A stretch of DNA of 64,000 nt. It comes from Corynebacterium senegalense. GTDB taxonomy: Bacteria > Actinomycetota > Actinomycetes > Mycobacteriales > Mycobacteriaceae. This document shows positions 1 through 7,593 of this stretch, in pieces. How positions within the stretch are numbered: position 1 is the stretch's first letter; every line of letters starts with the position of its first letter. The stretch spans positions 754,239 through 818,238 of the forward strand of contig NZ_LS990887.1 in NCBI RefSeq assembly GCF_900411315.1, written 5' to 3'. The notes under the pieces were generated by a model. It saw only the letters and a program-made list of their open reading frames with translations, did no database searches and was not told where the DNA came from. The position numbers were made by a program, and so were the translations under genes.

Positions 1-76
1 CATCTTTGTTTTACGTACGCGCCAACCCCCGGTGTTAAGAAGAAGCAGTCCGTCGGCAGCGTCAGTTGTCTATTAG

Positions 77-1609
77 AGACAGCCGCAGACCACCCCCTGG
101 TCCAAGCGGGACACCCAGGCTCTCCTCGGCGTCACGGCCGCCGCGCTGTTCACCCGCTTCCTCGGCCTGACCCTGCCCACGGCGGGGGGCACGCCGATCT
201 TCGACGAGAAGCACTACGTGCCCCAGGCCTGGGACATGGTCCGCTCCTGGGTGAACCCGGTGCTCGGCGGCATCGAGTCGAACCCCGGCTACGGGCTGGT
301 GGTGCACCCGCCGCTGGGCAAGCAGCTGCTCGCGGTGGGCGAGGCGCTCTTCGGCTACACGCCGCTGGGGTGGCGCGTGATGACAGCACTGTTCGGCGCC
401 GCCGTCATCTCGTTCATCTTCCTGCTCACCCGCCGGCTGACCCAGTCAACCGCACTCGCGCTCGTCGCCGGGGTCATCGCAGTGTGCGACGGCGTTCTCC
501 TCGTCGCTGCGAAGTTCGGCATGCTGGACATCTTCCAGGTGCTCTTCGTCGTCGCCGCGGCGTGGACGCTGGCCGGGGACATGCGCGAGGTCCACGGCCG
601 CTTCCACGACGCCCGGCTCGCCGGGCTCATCACGCCGGGCGAGCCGCTCGGCCCGCGCCTCGGTTTCCGCTGGTGGCGCTTCGCCACCGGGGTGCTGCTC
701 GGGCTATCGCTGTCCGTGAAGTGGTCGGGGCTGTACTACATCGCCTTCTTCGGCCTGCTCAGCGCCTTCTGGGACCTGTGGCTGCGCCGCCGCTACGGCG
801 TGCGCTCGCCGTTCGCGGGGGCAGTGCTTCGCGACGTCCCCCTGGCGCTCGCCTCGCTCGTCGCTCTGCCCGCCGCCATCTACGCCTGGTCGTGGCGGGC
901 CTGGTTCGCCTCCGAGACGTCGGTGTACCGCCACGCGGTCTCCGACGGCACCGTCGCCGACAGCGCCTGGCCGTGGCTCGCCCGCCTGCCCGAGTCCCTC
1001 GGTGGGTGGCTGTACTACCACTTCTCGGTGCTGGAGTTCCACGGCTCTTTGACGTCGTCAAGCGGGCACTCCCACCCCTGGGACTCGAAGCCGTGGGCGT
1101 GGCTCGTGGCGGCGCGGCCGATCCTCTACTACTCGGCGACGGACCTCGACTGCGGCGCCCTCTCCCCCTGCCGCGAGATGATCTACCTCTTCGGCACCCC
1201 GGCGATCTGGTGGCTGACGGTGCCCGTGCTCGCATGGGCGGCGTGGGCCTGGCTGACCCGGCGCGACACGCGCGTCATCGTCCCGCTCGTCGCCTTCGCC
1301 GCGGGGTTCGTGCCCTGGCTCGCGGCCTTCGACCGGCAGATGTACTTCTTCTACGCCACCGCGCTCGTGCCCTTCACCATCGTCCTGCTGGCGATCGCCC
1401 TGGGCCGCCTCGCGCAACGCGGCGCGCCGCTGCGCCCGGGCCCGGTGAGGAGGCTGGCCGGCTACCCCATCACGACGGGGCAGGCCGCCGCCGTGGTCTA
1501 CCTGGCCGTGGTGGTGGGGATGTTCCTCTATTGGTCGCCCATCCTCTACGGGATGCGCATCCCGGAGGGCTACTACCAGTCGCTCATGTGGCTGCCCAGC
1601 TGGACGTAA
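77..1609 (+). CDS. pmt: Protein O-mannosyltransferase (PMT family), 5' end uncertain
   Basis: Polytopic membrane mannosyltransferase that transfers mannose from polyprenyl-phosphate mannose to Ser/Thr of exported proteins. The first-loop motif FDEKHYVPQAW (about 200-232) is the PMT signature with the acidic residue needed for catalysis; the rest is a string of hydrophobic segments typical of the family (roughly 500 residues). Homology continues upstream of the GTG at 218: codons from about 95 read TPWSKRDTQALLG and then a first membrane helix. That frame has a TAG at 74-76 and no ATG, GTG or TTG between the stop and 218. Starting at 218 would remove the first helix and half of the catalytic loop, so either the start codon is unusual or there is a small frameshift near 77-110. 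Function is confident, the start is not. Confidence 0.85.
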   Translation, partial: RQPQTTPWSKRDTQALLGVTAAALFTRFLGLTLPTAGGTPIFDEKHYVPQAWDMVRSWVNPVLGGIESNPGYGLVVHPPLGKQLLAVGEALFGYTPLGWRVMTALFGAAVISFIFLLTRRLTQSTALALVAGVIAVCDGVLLVAAKFGMLDIFQVLFVVAAAWTLAGDMREVHGRFHDARLAGLITPGEPLGPRLGFRWWRFATGVLLGLSLSVKWSGLYYIAFFGLLSAFWDLWLRRRYGVRSPFAGAVLRDVPLALASLVALPAAIYAWSWRAWFASETSVYRHAVSDGTVADSAWPWLARLPESLGGWLYYHFSVLEFHGSLTSSSGHSHPWDSKPWAWLVAARPILYYSATDLDCGALSPCREMIYLFGTPAIWWLTVPVLAWAAWAWLTRRDTRVIVPLVAFAAGFVPWLAAFDRQMYFFYATALVPFTIVLLAIALGRLAQRGAPLRPGPVRRLAGYPITTGQAAAVVYLAVVVGMFLYWSPILYGMRIPEGYYQSLMWLPSWT

Positions 1610-1624
1610 CCGCCGGGCATTTTA

Positions 1625-2251
1625 CTAGGCCGGGTCGGCGCTGAGCAGGCGCCAGGCCCGGCGCACGTCGGCGCCCTTGTCGATAGCCCACGTCGCCACC
1701 AGCGCCACGAAGCTGAACAGCAGGATGAGCAGGGGGCCGAGCACCCCGTTGGCCGAGTCGACCAGGATGTCGCGCACCGCGAAGCCGAGGGTGAAGGTGA
1801 ACATCGTGCCCACGATGAGCAGGATCCCGGGGATCTGGCCCGGCTTCCACGCGGCGAAGGCGAGCGCCGACGCCACGCCGAGGCGCACCGCGGTCTCGGT
1901 GGCGGGGTCCGCGGTGACGATGAAGCGGATCGCCCACGCCGCCCAGACGCACGCCATGAAGACGAGGCCCACCCGGGCCAGCGCGAGGGCGAGGGCGCGG
2001 CGCTGCGCGAAGCGGCGCCACTGCCCCTCCACCCCGGCGAGGATGACCTCGGAGAGATCCGGCGGCGGCGCCATGCCACCCCCGACCTCCGCCAGGCCCA
2101 GGTTCCGGGACAGGGACAGCAGCCTGTCCCAGTAGGCGCGGCACTGCTCGCACTGCTGAAGGTGGGCGTCGACGACGGCGTCGTCAAGCCCCGTGCTCTC
2201 CCCGTCGAGGCGAGCCGACAGCGCCGCCTGGACCTCCTCGTGGCTAAGCAC
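1625..2251 (-). CDS. Membrane protein with N-terminal anti-sigma-factor-type zinc finger
   Basis: 208 residues. The N-terminus carries an H-x3-C-x2-C zinc-binding pattern (H30, C34, C37, in HLQQCEQC), as in ZAS/zf-HC2 anti-sigma factors. It is followed by a charged stretch and about four hydrophobic segments from residue 90 on. The GTG start overlaps the end of the upstream doxX-like gene, so the two are translationally coupled. No sigma factor gene is adjacent, so an anti-sigma role is only possible; it may be a zinc-dependent membrane sensor of another kind. Confidence 0.75.
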   Translation of the reverse strand: MLSHEEVQAALSARLDGESTGLDDAVVDAHLQQCEQCRAYWDRLLSLSRNLGLAEVGGGMAPPPDLSEVILAGVEGQWRRFAQRRALALALARVGLVFMACVWAAWAIRFIVTADPATETAVRLGVASALAFAAWKPGQIPGILLIVGTMFTFTLGFAVRDILVDSANGVLGPLLILLFSFVALVATWAIDKGADVRRAWRLLSADPA

Positions 2252-2651
2252 GGGTCAGCGCCTTGTCCAGGCTCGCCCGGCCGGAGCCGAAGACCACGAC
2301 GATGAACAGCGCCGCGGCGAGCACCGCGGGGTACTCCACGCCGCCGGTCTCCACGAAAAAGCCCTGGCTGAGGTGAATGAAGTAGCCGGCCGCGATGACG
2401 AGCAGCGCGAGCACGCTCGCGACGAGGGTGGTCAGCAACCCGATGATGAGCAGCGAGCCGCCGATGAGCTCCACGGACCCGGCGAGGTAGGCGGACAGGC
2501 CCGGCTGAGGAACGCCGGCGGCGGCGAGGTCGCGGGAGGTCTGCGCCATCCCGGTGTCGAACCACGCGCGGTAGCCGCGTGCCACGAAAACCGCTCCGGT
2601 GACTATGCGCAGCACAAGAAGCGCGAAATCGCGAACCGCGGGCCTGTTCAT
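2244..2651 (-). CDS. DoxX family membrane protein
   Basis: About 135 residues from the ATG at 2651 (MNRPAVRDFALLVLRI). Four hydrophobic helices and the family pattern of a conserved first helix (FALLVLRIVTGAVFVARGY) followed by GG-containing second and third helices identify DoxX/SURF4-like proteins. Members sit in the cytoplasmic membrane and have been linked to thiol redox and exported partner enzymes; the substrate here is unknown. It forms a two-gene unit with the zinc-finger membrane protein, whose GTG start lies inside the last codons of this gene. A longer start at 2690 is open but would add 13 residues without family resemblance. Confidence 0.8.
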   Translation of the reverse strand: MNRPAVRDFALLVLRIVTGAVFVARGYRAWFDTGMAQTSRDLAAAGVPQPGLSAYLAGSVELIGGSLLIIGLLTTLVASVLALLVIAAGYFIHLSQGFFVETGGVEYPAVLAAALFIVVVFGSGRASLDKALTRA

Positions 2652-2704
2652 GCGTGTAACACTACCTGGGGAACCACTTCGCCGAAACACCAGTCTAAGG
2701 AGAC

Positions 2705-3310
2705 ATGAGCTTATCGACAGGCCCCGTGGTGGGCGACGACGGACGGGCGCGGCCGCCGTGGGCGGCGCGCGACGCGCTGCTGCGCGAGTACTACGACACC
2801 GAGTGGGGCATGCCCGTGCGCGACGAGCGCGGCATGTTCGAGCGGGTCTGCCTCGAGGGCTTCCAGGTCGGGCTCTCGTGGCGCCTCATCCTGCAGCGGC
2901 GCGAGGCGCTACGCGCGGCCTTCCACGGCTTCGACCCCGACGAGGTCGCGCGCATGGAGGGCGTCGAGCACCTGCTTGACGACGCCACACTGATCCGCAA
3001 CCCCCGCAAGCTCGCCGCGGTGCTGACCAACGCGCGGGCCACGGTGGCGCTGCGGGAGGAGGGCACCCACCTGGGCGAGCTGGTCTGGTCGCACCAGCCG
3101 GCGACGACACCCGCGCCCCGGACCATGGAGGAGGTTCCCACGCAGTCTCCGGAGTCGGTGGCGCTGGCGGCGGACCTGAAGCGCCGCGGCTTCACCTTCG
3201 TCGGCCCGGTGACAATGTACGCCCTGATGGAGTCGACGGGGGTAGTGGACACGAATCTTGTGGGGACATGGAAACGAGGTTTGTCAAAAGTGTGGCAGGA
3301 GTCACCTTAG
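2705..3310 (+). CDS. tag: DNA-3-methyladenine glycosylase I
   Basis: 201 residues, the usual size of Tag. It removes 3-methyladenine from alkylated DNA as the first step of base excision repair. Family landmarks are YYDTEWGMP, LEGFQVGLSW with the catalytic-pocket residues, and GFTFVGPVTMYALMESTG near the end. The E. coli enzyme is a zinc protein with ligands Cys4, His17, His175 and Cys179; at the corresponding places this protein has RPPWA (no Cys), YY (no His) and TNLVGTW (no His or Cys), so the zinc snap is absent. The gene stands alone, divergent from doxX, with its ATG 53 bases from that start. Confidence 0.93.
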   Translation: MSLSTGPVVGDDGRARPPWAARDALLREYYDTEWGMPVRDERGMFERVCLEGFQVGLSWRLILQRREALRAAFHGFDPDEVARMEGVEHLLDDATLIRNPRKLAAVLTNARATVALREEGTHLGELVWSHQPATTPAPRTMEEVPTQSPESVALAADLKRRGFTFVGPVTMYALMESTGVVDTNLVGTWKRGLSKVWQESP

Positions 3311-3370
3311 CCGTGCATTCTGTATAGGATCACTTAATCAATACGCCCCCATCGAAAGGAAGACCCTCTC

Positions 3371-5020
3371 ATGCACGTCGGCGCAGCCATCGCCCATACC
3401 CTCGAGGAGCTCGGAGTCCCTCGCGTCTACACGGTGCCCGGGGAGAGCTTCCTCTCCGTCCTGGACGGGCTCTACGACACCGGCATCGACAACATCGTCT
3501 GCCGGCACGAGGGCGGCGCCGCCTTCGCCGCGGAGGCCCACGGCAAGGCCACCGGCAAGGCCGGGGTGGCCATGGTCACCCGCGGCCCCGGCGCCGCCAA
3601 CGCCAAGATCGGTGTCTACACCGCCTGGCAGGACGAGACCCCGATGGTGCTGTTCATCGGGCTCATCCCCACCTCCGACCGCTATCGCGATTCTTTCCAG
3701 GAGTTCGACCCGGTGGGCTGGTTCGGCGAAATCACCAAGGGCGTGTTCGTCATCGACGACCCCTCGCGCGCCAGCCGCATCGTCACCAACGCCTTCCACC
3801 TCGCGGAGTCCGGCCAGCGCGGCCCCGTCGTCGTCGGCCTGCCGGAGGACATCATCGAGCTGCCCTTCGACGGCGACCTCGCCCACGCGCTGGCCACGCC
3901 GCACGGCGCCGTCTCCACCAAGGACCTCGAGGTCGTGGCCCGGGCGCTGGAGCAGTCGGAAAAGCCCCTCATCCTCGAAGGCGGGCAGGGCTGGACCCAG
4001 AAGGCCTGCGACACCGTCCAGGCCTTCGCCGAGAAGCACCAGATCCCCGTCCTGGGCGACATGCGCGCCTCCGACCGCATCTCCTTCGACTCCCCCGCCA
4101 ACGCCGGCTGGCTGGGCACCGCGCGCAGCGAGGACGCCGCGCGCCTGCTGGAGGCGGCGGACCTGGTCATCTCGCTGGGCTCCAAGCTCAGCGACAAGCC
4201 GACCGACAACTTCACTCTGCGCCAGGGCACGGAGTCCACGAACATCGTCGTCACCGCCGACGCGAGCCTCAAGGGCCACTCGGGCGCCGTCCGCCACCAC
4301 GTGCTGGCCGACCCGGCCGCCTTCGCCGAGACGCTCGAACACCTCCCCCTCGGCCAAACCCCCGACACCAGCGAGTGGTTCAACGCGGCGCGCGCGAACC
4401 ACGTCAGCTTTTCCACCATCCCGGACAAAAAGGAGCGCTTCGAGGGCCTGCCGGCCGGCACCGTCGACTTCCACCACGTCATGGAGGCCGTCACTTCCCG
4501 GCTGCCGGACAACGCCGTGTCCACCTTCGGCGCCGGCAACCACTGTGCGTGGCCCCAGCGCTACTTCCCCACCCGCTCCTACCCCTCCATGCTGGCCACC
4601 CGCCTCGGCGCGATGGGCTACAGCGTCGCCGCGGCCATCGCCGCCAAGCTGGCACTGCCCGAGCGCACCGTGGTCGCCTTCACCGGCGACGGCGAGCTGC
4701 TCATGAACGGCCAGGAGCTGGTCACCGCCGTGCGCTACAACACCCCGATGCTCGTCGTGCTGCTGGACAACCAGGAGTACGGCACGATCCGCGAGCACCA
4801 GGAGAAGAAGTACCCCGGGCGCGTCTCCGGCACCCAGCTGGTCAACCCCGACTTCTCCGTGTGGGCGCAGTCGATGGGCGCCTGGGCCGAGACGATCCGC
4901 GAGGACGACGCGGTCGACGGCGCCGTGGAGCGCGCCTTCGAGGCCCTCGGGCGCGGCGAGGTCGCGCTGCTGCACGTGGTGATCGACCAGGGCTTCGCCA
5001 CCCCGGAGCCGACGGTCTGA
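3371..5020 (+). CDS. Thiamine-diphosphate-dependent enzyme of the acetolactate synthase/pyruvate decarboxylase family
   Basis: 549 residues with the three-domain layout of ThDP decarboxylases/synthases. The Pyr domain has the catalytic glutamate E47 in CRHEGGAAFAAEAHG, the middle domain spans about 190-330, and the PP domain has the cofactor motif beginning GDGELLMNGQ and ending NQEYGTIREHQ (about 440-470). It differs from biosynthetic IlvB, which is longer and partnered with IlvN; no small subunit is nearby. Likely substrates are pyruvate or another 2-oxo acid, but the sequence does not settle this. The ATG follows a purine-rich stretch (GAAAGGAAGACC). The gene appears monocistronic. Confidence 0.85.
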   Translation: MHVGAAIAHTLEELGVPRVYTVPGESFLSVLDGLYDTGIDNIVCRHEGGAAFAAEAHGKATGKAGVAMVTRGPGAANAKIGVYTAWQDETPMVLFIGLIPTSDRYRDSFQEFDPVGWFGEITKGVFVIDDPSRASRIVTNAFHLAESGQRGPVVVGLPEDIIELPFDGDLAHALATPHGAVSTKDLEVVARALEQSEKPLILEGGQGWTQKACDTVQAFAEKHQIPVLGDMRASDRISFDSPANAGWLGTARSEDAARLLEAADLVISLGSKLSDKPTDNFTLRQGTESTNIVVTADASLKGHSGAVRHHVLADPAAFAETLEHLPLGQTPDTSEWFNAARANHVSFSTIPDKKERFEGLPAGTVDFHHVMEAVTSRLPDNAVSTFGAGNHCAWPQRYFPTRSYPSMLATRLGAMGYSVAAAIAAKLALPERTVVAFTGDGELLMNGQELVTAVRYNTPMLVVLLDNQEYGTIREHQEKKYPGRVSGTQLVNPDFSVWAQSMGAWAETIREDDAVDGAVERAFEALGRGEVALLHVVIDQGFATPEPTV

Positions 5021-5036
5021 GCCCGCTCGGCGCGGT

Positions 5037-5645
5037 TTAGTCGCAGTCCATCTCCGCGAAGGCCTCCTCGACCGAGTCGTGCTCCTCGCGCGACTCTTCC
5101 CACACCTCCCGGAAGGCGGAGAAGTTCACCAGGGCGATGACGAGCCCGGCGGCGATGTCGAACCAGGCGGTCGGCCAGGCGAGAGTGGCCAGGCCCGCCG
5201 CGATGATGAGAATGTTCGCCAGGGCGTCGTTGCGCGCGGCGAGCCACGCGCCCGTCGCCAGCGAGGAGTCGGCGCCGCGGACCCGGTGCAGGATTGCCGC
5301 GCAGATGAGGTTGACCACCAGCGCGCCGACGGCGGTTCCCGTGAGCCCCTCGGCCGAGGGCGGCACCGGCTGCAGGATCTTGAGCACCACGGTGACCAGC
5401 GCCGCCACCGCGGGAATGAGAATGAGGAAGGCCAGCACGCCGCCCATGACGCGGCGGCGCGGCGCGCTCATCGCCACGGCGAAGAACACGAGCAGGTTGA
5501 TCGCGGTGTCCTCGAGAAAATCGGCGGAGTCCGCGAAGAGAGAGGCGGACCCGATGGCCACCGCCGCCGCGAACTCGACGAAGAAGTACAGCAGGTTGAG
5601 CAGCGCGACGATGAGCACGGCGCGACGCAGTCTCGAAGTAGTCAC
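5037..5645 (-). CDS. Small cation-diffusion-type membrane transporter
   Basis: About 202 residues with five or six membrane helices. The segment SASLFADSADFLEDT and the later ARNDALANI match the two metal-site helices of cation diffusion facilitators, with Asp in place of the usual His in the first. The cytoplasmic domain is missing; the tail (EESREEHDSVEEAFAEMDCD) is acidic, which suits a minimal CDF. I chose the GTG at 5645. The frame stays open to 5786, but the extra part would run through the tRNA-Ala gene. A TACAGT box ends about 6 bases before this GTG, so translation is probably leaderless. Substrate unknown. Confidence 0.78.
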   Translation of the reverse strand: MTTSRLRRAVLIVALLNLLYFFVEFAAAVAIGSASLFADSADFLEDTAINLLVFFAVAMSAPRRRVMGGVLAFLILIPAVAALVTVVLKILQPVPPSAEGLTGTAVGALVVNLICAAILHRVRGADSSLATGAWLAARNDALANILIIAAGLATLAWPTAWFDIAAGLVIALVNFSAFREVWEESREEHDSVEEAFAEMDCD

Positions 5646-5695
5646 GGGGGATACTGTACACCCGAGCTCACCCCCGACCCCCGGGAAAAAAATTG

Positions 5696-5768
5696 TGGAG
5701 CTAAGGGGAATCGAACCCCTGACCTTCGCATTGCGAACGCGACGCTCTACCAACTGAGCTATAGCCCC
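5696..5768 (-). tRNA. tRNA-Ala (anticodon CGC)
   Basis: 73-nt cloverleaf read on the minus strand. Acceptor GGGGCTA pairs with TAGCTCC (one G-T), D-arm GCTC/GAGC with AGTTGGTA loop, anticodon stem TCGCG/TGCGA with loop TTCGCAA giving anticodon CGC, and T-arm AGGGG-TTCGATT-CCCCT. The discriminator is A and no CCA is encoded. Confidence 0.96.
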
Positions 5769-5831
5769 TGCGGACCCCCTCGACACTACTCCCCCACTGC
5801 CGGAACGTTAAACTGGCTGGTCAGGGGGAAT

Positions 5832-6851
5832 TTAGCTGGCGCGCAGCGTCTCCGCCTCGCGGTAGTAGGCCGGCAGCTCGTCGAAATCGGGGCTTTCGTC
5901 GTCCATCTCCACGATCACGGCACCGGGGCGCCGCCTCACCGACCCGCTTTCCGACGACACCACGCCCAGCCGTGCGCGCCGCAGCTGTCGCACCCGGCGG
6001 GCGTGCAGGGCCCGCTCCTGGCGGACCACCTTGCGCAGTGTGACCATGAACCACACGGTCAGGGCGATGGTCAGGGCGGGCAGCACCCAGGCCCAGCCGC
6101 CCGCGACGAATGCGGCGACGACAGCCACCACGTCCGCGATGATGAGCCCGAGCAGCGTGCGCTGCCGGCGCTGGAAGCGGTCCGCGCGGGATGCCTTCTC
6201 CCGCTCCGGGTCCCAGCCGCCACGGCCCTTGCGGGAGCGGGCGAACTCGATCTCCTCCTCCGTCAGGTCCTCGGACTCCTCGGACTCCACGGACTCCTCA
6301 GTCTCTTCATGCTCTGCCGTCGTGGCGGGCTCGATGTTCCGCACCGGCTCGGAAGGCTCGGCGTAGCCGTAGTCGGCGGGCGAGACGTACGTTTCGTCGA
6401 TCTCGTAGGGCTGGTCGGCCTCCTCCGCGGGCTCGGCGTCCTCTCGGTCCTCGTCGTTCCCGGCCTCGTCGAGGGACTCGGTGTCCTCCTCAGCGGACTC
6501 CTCGACGGGCTCTTCCTCCGGCGCCACGACAACCTCACCCTCGACGGTGCTGTCGCGGTCGTCCGCGTCCTTCTTGTCCTCCTCGACGAGCAGCGACACG
6601 GCCGTCGACCCGGCCTCCGCCTCGACAACCTCGTAGGGCTCCTCCTCGTCGAAGCGGTGCACGTCGGCGGGCGTCAGGCGGGGCCGCCGGCGGCCCTCGA
6701 CGGGCGCGGTGCCGCCCGCGTGGAGCACGCGGGTCTCCTCGTAGCCCTCACCCGACCTGCGGATGGGCTTGTTGTTTCCCATCACCATCGGCGCGAGGAC
6801 GATCACCCACACCACGATGATCAGGACGATGATCAGGCTGAGGCTGCCCAT
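5832..6851 (-). CDS. glpR: Divisome membrane receptor GLPR/SepX-like (M. tuberculosis Rv0996-type)
   Basis: 339 residues: an N-terminal membrane helix (residues 3-24), a long disordered acidic region (about 70-205, very rich in Glu and Asp), and two closely spaced helices (about 230-275) followed by a basic C-terminus. This architecture and its place next to a RimJ-like gene and a MoeA-like gene match the corynebacterial receptor of the gephyrin-like protein GLP, which links FtsZ-bound GLP to the membrane and affects division and polar growth; the Streptomyces relative is SepX. The assignment rests on topology and synteny because the middle region is too divergent to compare by eye. Not the glycerol repressor that shares the symbol. 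Confidence 0.78.
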   Translation of the reverse strand: MGSLSLIIVLIIVVWVIVLAPMVMGNNKPIRRSGEGYEETRVLHAGGTAPVEGRRRPRLTPADVHRFDEEEPYEVVEAEAGSTAVSLLVEEDKKDADDRDSTVEGEVVVAPEEEPVEESAEEDTESLDEAGNDEDREDAEPAEEADQPYEIDETYVSPADYGYAEPSEPVRNIEPATTAEHEETEESVESEESEDLTEEEIEFARSRKGRGGWDPEREKASRADRFQRRQRTLLGLIIADVVAVVAAFVAGGWAWVLPALTIALTVWFMVTLRKVVRQERALHARRVRQLRRARLGVVSSESGSVRRRPGAVIVEMDDESPDFDELPAYYREAETLRAS

Positions 6852-6929
6852 GGGCTCGCCACCTTTCTGCGGAGCTGCGAAACGGGGGAATCAGTGCTTC
6901 AGGCTATCGGCCCCCGCCCGCGAGCTCTG

Positions 6930-7586
6930 TCAGGCACGCCGAACGCGACCCGAGGAGACAAGCCTGTCGACGGCCAATCCGCCGCCCTCGTCCGCGTTGA
7001 GCGCGACGAAGTGGTGGTCGCGCCACTGCCCGTCGATGTGCAGGTTGCGACGCAGGTAGCCCTCCTCCCGGTAGCCGTTGGTGGCGAGCACCCTGCCGGA
7101 GGCGGGGTTGCCGGGGAGGAAGGTGGCGGTGACGCGGTGCAACCCGACGCGGGCGAAGGCGTGGTCGGTGCCGAGGGCGCAGGCGGCCGTTGCGACGCCG
7201 CGGCCCATGAAGGCGGAGTGGACCCAGTAGCCGATCCAGCACTCGCTGACCGCCCCGTGCTGGATGTTGCCCAGGGTGACCTGGCCGGCGAAGCCCCCGT
7301 CGACCTCGATGGCCAGCGGCACGACGACGCCCTCGAGGGCCATGCGGTGGAGGTTCGCCCAGTTGTTGCGCCAGGCGGCGGGGCTGTGGGCGGAGGCCCA
7401 CGTGCCCGCCACCGTCGGCTCGACGGGTTTGAGCCAGGCCTCGTCGAGCACGCGCATCTCGCCCCAGCGCCGGCCGTCCCGGCCGCGCAGGGGGCGCAGG
7501 CGCAGCTGCGTGCCGTCGGGAAGTGCGAGCGCGGGCGTCGACTCGGGCCACCCCGGGTGGTAGGGGCTGGAGAATAGTCGCAGCAT
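6930..7586 (-). CDS. rimJ: GNAT N-acetyltransferase, RimJ/RimL-like
   Basis: About 218 residues from the ATG at 7586 (MLRLFSSPYHPGW). GNAT signatures are LRLRPLRGRDG at the N-terminus, IGYWVHSAFMGRGVATAAC (acetyl-CoA loop GRGVAT), LHRVTATFLPGNPAS, and RVLATNGYREEGYLRRNLHI, the typical RimJ ending. It would acetylate the N-terminus of a ribosomal or other protein with acetyl-CoA. It lies between glp and the GLPR gene in the same order as M. tuberculosis Rv0994-Rv0996, 7 bases after the glp stop, so probably one transcript. Confidence 0.88.
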   Translation of the reverse strand: MLRLFSSPYHPGWPESTPALALPDGTQLRLRPLRGRDGRRWGEMRVLDEAWLKPVEPTVAGTWASAHSPAAWRNNWANLHRMALEGVVVPLAIEVDGGFAGQVTLGNIQHGAVSECWIGYWVHSAFMGRGVATAACALGTDHAFARVGLHRVTATFLPGNPASGRVLATNGYREEGYLRRNLHIDGQWRDHHFVALNADEGGGLAVDRLVSSGRVRRA

Positions 7587-7593
7587 CGGCCCG

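Noticed and set aside
1..3. Possible minus-strand start codon (CAT) of a divergent rsmI gene at the left edge.
   Set aside because: Only three bases are inside the window and no clear ribosome-binding site precedes it; the idea rests on gene order alone.
5646..5786. Upstream extension of the cation transporter frame.
   Set aside because: It would run through tRNA-Ala on the same strand; the GTG at 5645 with a nearby -10 box fits better.
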